Source: Cellulomonas flavigena DSM 20109
GTDB lineage: Bacteria > Actinomycetota > Actinomycetes > Actinomycetales > Cellulomonadaceae
NCBI RefSeq assembly: GCF_000092865.1
Contig: NC_014151.1
Coordinates: 372,001-436,000, forward strand
DNA: 64,000 bases
Direction: 5' to 3'
The notes under the pieces were generated by a model. The model saw only the letters and a list, made by a program, of their open reading frames with translations. It was not told the DNA's origin and searched no databases. A program made the position numbers and the translations under genes. Below, in pieces: positions 60,746 to 64,000 of the stretch. Position 1 is the stretch's first letter; each line of letters begins with the position of its first letter.

Positions 60746-61393
60746 TCAGCCTGCGGTGCTGACGAGCAGGCCGTCGACGGTCACCTCGACGACGCAGGCC
60801 GCGAGGTCGGGGACGACCACGTGCGCTGCGTCCAGGGCGTGGGCCGGGTGCGAGGTGGCCACCCCGAGCACGTGCGCCCCCGCTGCACGTCCCGCCTCCA
60901 GGCCGGCTGGTGCGTCCTCCACGACGAGGCACCGGCGAGGGTCGACGCCGAGCAGGCGGGCCGCGTCCAGGTATCCCTGCGGGTCGGGCTTGCCCAGCCG
61001 GACGTCCTCCGCCGCCACCAGCACGTCGGGCACCGGGAGCCCTGCGGCGGCCAGCCGCGCACGCATCAGCGACTGCGACCCCGACGTCACCGCGGCCCAT
61101 CGACCGGACGGGAGGCGCGACAGGAGCTCTTCCGTGGCGGGGAGCGCGATCACGCCGTCGAGGTCCGCCAGCTCGAGACGCTCCAGCTCGGCGACCGCCG
61201 CGCCGCACTGGCCGCTCGGCAGGAACTCGGCCACCGTGTCCTCCGAGCGACGCCCGTGGCAGACCCGGAGCACCTCCTCCGCGTCGATCCCGCGGGCAGC
61301 GGACCACGCCCGCCACGAGCGCCCGACCGCAGCGGTCGAGTCCACCAGTGTCCCGTCGATGTCGAACAGGATCGCGTCCACCTCGAAGCGCAT
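60746..61393 (-). CDS. HAD-superfamily phosphatase (beta-phosphoglucomutase/GPP type)
   Basis: 215 residues. Motif I DAILFDIDGTLVDS (catalytic Asp pair), motif II VTSGSQSLMRARL, motif III KPDPQGYL, motif IV CLVVEDAPAGLEAGRAAG. The cap of about 60 residues is the C1 helical type. Most similar to sugar-phosphate or glycerol-phosphate phosphatases. Cytosolic, isolated, ATG start. Confidence 0.9.
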   Translation of the reverse strand: MRFEVDAILFDIDGTLVDSTAAVGRSWRAWSAARGIDAEEVLRVCHGRRSEDTVAEFLPSGQCGAAVAELERLELADLDGVIALPATEELLSRLPSGRWAAVTSGSQSLMRARLAAAGLPVPDVLVAAEDVRLGKPDPQGYLDAARLLGVDPRRCLVVEDAPAGLEAGRAAGAHVLGVATSHPAHALDAAHVVVPDLAACVVEVTVDGLLVSTAG

Positions 61394-61457
61394 ACGGAGC
61401 AACCTACGGGCGTTGCCCGGCGCCGCGGTCTGCTCTGTCGTCGCGCGGTGGCAGGGC

Positions 61458-61835
61458 TCAGGGGTGAGCGAGCGCTCGTGCGACGGACCTCGCCTCGCGA
61501 TCGGAGACGACCCACAGCGCCCACGGCACGCGCTGGACGTCGAACTCCACCACGACGGCGGGCGTGAAGCGAGACGTCTCTGCGAACGCAGGCTGTCCGT
61601 CCCACGTCCTGCAGACGGGCGCGTTGGTGTACAGCGGGCGCTCGATGAGCTGGAGGAGCAACGGAGGCTCGATGAGTTCCTCGACCCTGCTCCGCGTCGG
61701 CCTGTCGATGACGCGGACGCCGGTGATCGCATCGCGTGCAGCACGTGGCGCGGGGCGCCAGTAGAAGGCGCCGCGCCGCTCGAGCCAGCTCATCCGGACG
61801 CGGACCTCGGTGGCGGTCACGCGAAGTCGGGCCAT
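61458..61835 (-). CDS. Hypothetical protein, 125 residues
   Basis: ATG start at 61,835 without a convincing ribosome site; other starts possible. A beta-rich chain with VRMSWLERRGAFYW, ITGVRVIDRPTRSRVEELI and the end VVVEFDVQRVPWALWVVSDREARSVARAL. The last part resembles the end of small PH-like domains where WALWVVSD-type strands precede a helix, but this is not firm. No signal peptide or membrane segment. Confidence 0.55.
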   Translation of the reverse strand: MARLRVTATEVRVRMSWLERRGAFYWRPAPRAARDAITGVRVIDRPTRSRVEELIEPPLLLQLIERPLYTNAPVCRTWDGQPAFAETSRFTPAVVVEFDVQRVPWALWVVSDREARSVARALAHP

Positions 61836-62279
61836 GGCGTAGATCCTGCCGCCTGCCAGGACGTGACCGCCCATGGGGCTGGAGGAACTCGTCCCCTTCT
61901 TCCCACCGCCGCGCGCTCAGCCGGCACCCGACGGGTCCGGGACTCGTCCAGATCGACGGGTGACGACCGTCCGCTCCCTCTTCCCGGCGGTCCCAGGTCC
62001 GACTGCCGCGGACGTGCGGCTGCGACCGCGGCGACGCGCTCACGGGAGGCGCAGCGCGAACCCAGAGTGCCGGCTCTCCGCGCTGTCCTGCCCAGTGACC
62101 CTGCGTCGTCCCGAGCCGTCAGGCGTCGTCCCACGGGATCGGACCAGAGGCGTCCTGCCTCGAGGGGCCGAGCTGACGGCGGGCGCCGCGGCGGTCGACG
62201 TCTCGGGGCTCGAGCTGCTGATCACTATGTTGGTCGCGGCTCCGCAAATCGGTGAAGCCGCAGAACAGCAGGAGGATGA
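61836..62279. other. Intergenic region with one copy of a 55-bp imperfect repeat
   Basis: No coding signal seen. Bases 61,933-61,987 resemble 63,550-63,606 on the other side of the secreted-protein gene. GGAGG and the start of that gene lie at the right end. Confidence 0.5.
61933..61987. repeat. Imperfect direct repeat, left copy
   Basis: Shares the core CGGGTGACGACCGTCCGC and most flanking bases with 63,550-63,606. The two copies flank the gene at 62,280-63,476. Confidence 0.65.
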
Positions 62280-63476
62280 ATGTCGAGAACCTGGCGAGCC
62301 CGGACGTGGCGGCTCGGCGCAGCTGTCACGCTTGTCGCGTCTGTCCTCGGGGTCGGTGTGTCCACGGCCGCCGAGGCGTCAGCGGTGTGCGTGCCGGACC
62401 AAGCCGTTCCGGACAACACCGTGAAGTTCGACAACTGCTCCGGTCTGGCACCGACGCAACTCATGGCGCTGCTCAACGCGACGGACGCAGCGGCCGAGGG
62501 CAACATCCTCAACCCGGACGACCGGTTCTTCGCCAACACGCAGTGGCTCGGATGGATCGACGTCACCACGTCGCCCGGGGTCCTGCGGGGGCTCTGGCCG
62601 ATCGACGCCGCCGGCAACTTCACGGGGGCGCTGACCGACGGCCACTATCGGAGCGTCGTGTACCCGTACAGCGGTTTCCTGTCGCCGAACTCACCGCGCG
62701 GCTACCGCGGGCTCCACGTCGAGATCTGGGACCGCCCGGAAGCCAGCGGTGGCCATTACTGGACCTACAAGAACGGTGCCGGACCGCGCGTGGTGAATAC
62801 TCCCGTGCTGGAGTCCGGCAGGATCGTCCGGAGCTACCAGGCGACGCTGTGGCGGGCGGACGGCGCCACGACGGACTTCGTCGGCCGCAACGGCGTCACC
62901 GCGCAGCTGACGTGGTCCCCGTCGTACTCCCTGACCCCGACCGCCTTCAACATCACCACCACGCTGGGCGCGTCCGCTGACGTGAACTTCACCGGTGACG
63001 CCGGTGGCATGGCCCTGCTCATCAATCCGACCTGCGAACGTCCCGTCCAGAACGGGCTGTACGGCGGGTGCCCGACGCAAGGTGTCCTCGACAGCGGGAT
63101 GCACTGGTTCCGCACCGCCGTCAGCGCGACCGACCTCTGCGGCCCTGTCCCGGCCGAGTGCGCGACGTACACGAGCTCGGACAAGTTCGTCGAGCTGAAC
63201 AACGGAGCCATCCGCCCTGCCGCGCTGGGCCCGACGAACAGCTCCGCCTACAACCTGACCGCGTCCCCTGCCTTCAACAACACCGATCCGCATCTGGCGC
63301 TGAACCCGCAGACCTCGGTCTTCGCGTATCACTTCAACTACGTGCCGTCGCCGGGCAGTCCGCTCTCCGGCTTCGGATCCCTCGACCTTGCGCTCCGCCC
63401 GGCTGACCCAGCCAGGGGTCAGTGCCTCGGCCCGAACCGGGGCCAGATGCAGTTCGGCGTCGACCTGACGCACTGA
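62280..63476 (+). CDS. Secreted protein of unknown function, 398 residues
   Basis: GGAGG six bases before the ATG. A signal peptide (WRARTWRLGAAVTLVASVLGVGVSTAAEASA) then a mature protein rich in Asn, Thr, Ser and Gly with at least seven Cys, probably disulfide-bonded (AVCVPDQ, NCSGL, NPTCERP, GGCPTQG, DLCGPVPAEC). It reads as beta-rich: WIDVTTSPGVLRGLWPID, GYRGLHVEIWDRPEASGGHYWTYKNG, TAFNITTTLGASADVNFTG. No catalytic motif or known family. Fewer GC-rich codons than its neighbours suggests recent transfer. Flanked by imperfect direct repeats. Confidence 0.75.
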   Translation: MSRTWRARTWRLGAAVTLVASVLGVGVSTAAEASAVCVPDQAVPDNTVKFDNCSGLAPTQLMALLNATDAAAEGNILNPDDRFFANTQWLGWIDVTTSPGVLRGLWPIDAAGNFTGALTDGHYRSVVYPYSGFLSPNSPRGYRGLHVEIWDRPEASGGHYWTYKNGAGPRVVNTPVLESGRIVRSYQATLWRADGATTDFVGRNGVTAQLTWSPSYSLTPTAFNITTTLGASADVNFTGDAGGMALLINPTCERPVQNGLYGGCPTQGVLDSGMHWFRTAVSATDLCGPVPAECATYTSSDKFVELNNGAIRPAALGPTNSSAYNLTASPAFNNTDPHLALNPQTSVFAYHFNYVPSPGSPLSGFGSLDLALRPADPARGQCLGPNRGQMQFGVDLTH

Positions 63477-63483
63477 GCCCGGG

Positions 63484-63538
63484 GGACGGCCCTCGCCGGT
63501 GGCGCTCGCGGAGGCCCGCCTGACGGCGAGGGTCGTCC
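63484..63538. terminator. Hairpin after the secreted-protein gene
   Basis: GGACGGCCCTCGCC (63,484-63,497) pairs with GGCGAGGGTCGTCC (63,525-63,538) with one G-T mismatch pair; it lies between convergent genes. Confidence 0.7.
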
Positions 63539-63549
63539 GTCGCCGCGTT

Positions 63550-63606
63550 GGGTCCGGGGACTCGCCCAGGTCGTCGGGTGACGACCGTCCGCGCCCCTGC
63601 GCCCGG
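63550..63606. repeat. Imperfect direct repeat, right copy
   Basis: Second copy of the 55-57-bp element at 61,933-61,987, ending directly at the stop of the GH25-like gene. Confidence 0.65.
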
Positions 63607-63607
63607 C

Positions 63608-63716
63608 CTACCGCAGGGCGCGCAGGTCGTCGAGGTCGCCGTCGAAGACGTTCATGTCGATGAACGACTCCTGGCCGTCGTACCCGTCGAGGCGGTCGCG
63701 GTTCGAGTACTGCCAG
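63608..63716 (-). pseudogene. C-terminal end of a GH25-like muramidase gene, cut by a narB copy
   Basis: The minus strand encodes WQYSNRDRLDGYDGQES and FIDMNVFDGDLDDLRALR before a TAG stop. The W-QYS...G.G..D.N.F.G....L..L pattern is the end of GH25 lysozymes. Upstream of Trp the sequence switches to narB DNA in another frame, so the rest of the gene is missing. Either a rearranged pseudogene or an assembly join. Confidence 0.75.
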
Positions 63717-64000
63717 GGTGACCGTGCCGTCCTCCTCGGCCCACATCGCGACGGGCAGCACCACGTCCGCCCGGGCCGCCGACTCGGAGAGGAACAGGTC
63801 GGCGACGACGAGGAAGTCGAGCGCGTCGAGCCGGTCGGTGACCCGGCCCGCGTCGGGAGCGGACACGCCGACGTTCGACGCGAGCAGCAGCAGCGTCCGC
63901 ACCCCGCCGGAGGTGCCGAGAGCGCGCAGCATCTCGGTGGCGGACACCCCCGGCCCCGGCAGGCGCGTCGGGTCGACGCCCCACACTCCCGCGACGTGGG
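63717..64000. repeat. Exact 284-bp copy of internal narB segment at the window edge
   Basis: Identical to 56,867-57,150 in the same orientation. It starts inside a GH25-like gene and continues to the last base. The shared bases at the junction are only GGTG. Confidence 0.95.

Noticed and set aside
62691..63986. Minus-strand open frame that begins as NarB (MWGVDPTRLPGPG) at the window edge
   Set aside because: It is the duplicated narB piece running out of frame into the GH25-like tail and then antisense to the secreted-protein gene; not a real protein.

Overview
The window is about 64 kb of very GC-rich DNA (estimated by eye at over 70 percent) with dense, often overlapping genes, many GTG starts and Shine-Dalgarno sites of the GGAGG type. 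Protein families point to a soil or plant-debris actinobacterium of the Cellulomonas type. Examples are a secreted GH10 xylanase and an SGNH hydrolase that both end in ricin-type CBM13 modules, a GH15 glucanohydrolase, a truncated expansin-like protein, a SigJ-like ECF factor and Arr rifamycin ADP-ribosyltransferase. The genus is an inference from content only.

Layout. 1-6.0 kb: chromosomal accessory genes (expansin-like start, DHFR-fold reductase, GNAT, a WXG100-lysozyme fusion, DUF2071/P450 pair, arr) and the 3' part of a merR gene. 6,025-20,010: a 13,986-bp Tn5053/Tn7-type transposon that splits merR one codon-scale step after its start. It has a 6-bp target duplication (CCGATG), related terminal inverted repeats, a DDE transposase (split ORF), an AAA ATPase, a serine resolvase with a res-like site, and a cargo for cadmium (cmtR-cadD) and copper. 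The copper cargo holds a glutaredoxin-like protein, a CcdA-like protein, a TlpA-like protein, an undetected 43-residue Cys-pair peptide, two DUF305 proteins, a ferredoxin-like protein, a DUF326 copper-storage-like protein, a CopB-type P-ATPase and CueP. Four copies of an 11-bp-period TTCATC direct repeat sit before four of these units and look like an OmpR-type regulon, yet the only two-component gene left is a receiver/kinase chimera.

20.0-32.7 kb: persulfide regulator (CstR/CsoR family) with a CoA-disulfide reductase-rhodanese and its operator, secreted proteins and an S1 protease, several regulators, RidA/HxlR, a Ca/Na exchanger, methyltransferase, AraC regulator and GH15 enzyme. 32.7-41.5 kb: xylanase, GT2 glycosyltransferase operon, a MerR-sliding-clamp-like regulator with an MFS exporter, two orphan genes and the CBM13 SGNH hydrolase; xylanase and SGNH hydrolase share a GTGAACGWTCAC operator. 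41.6-46.7 kb: an arsenic island (arsR, ArsO-like flavoprotein and ArsN1-like acetyltransferase on one strand; acr3, an ArsR-ArsC fusion and arsC on the other).

46.7-49.4 kb: a three-gene operon of a KAS III-like enzyme, a heme-oxygenase-like diiron protein and an unrecognised protein, the best candidate here for an undescribed pathway. 49.5-52.7 kb: phosphotransferase, BBE-type flavoprotein and SigJ-like ECF factor. 52.8-58.3 kb: assimilatory nitrate reductase operon narB-nirB-nirD with a GlnR-like box. 58.3-64 kb: small lipoproteins, immunity-type genes (DUF7660-like, SUKH), a HAD phosphatase, an unknown secreted protein, and the tail of a GH25 muramidase gene joined abruptly to a 284-bp exact copy of an internal narB segment, which is probably an assembly or recombination junction.
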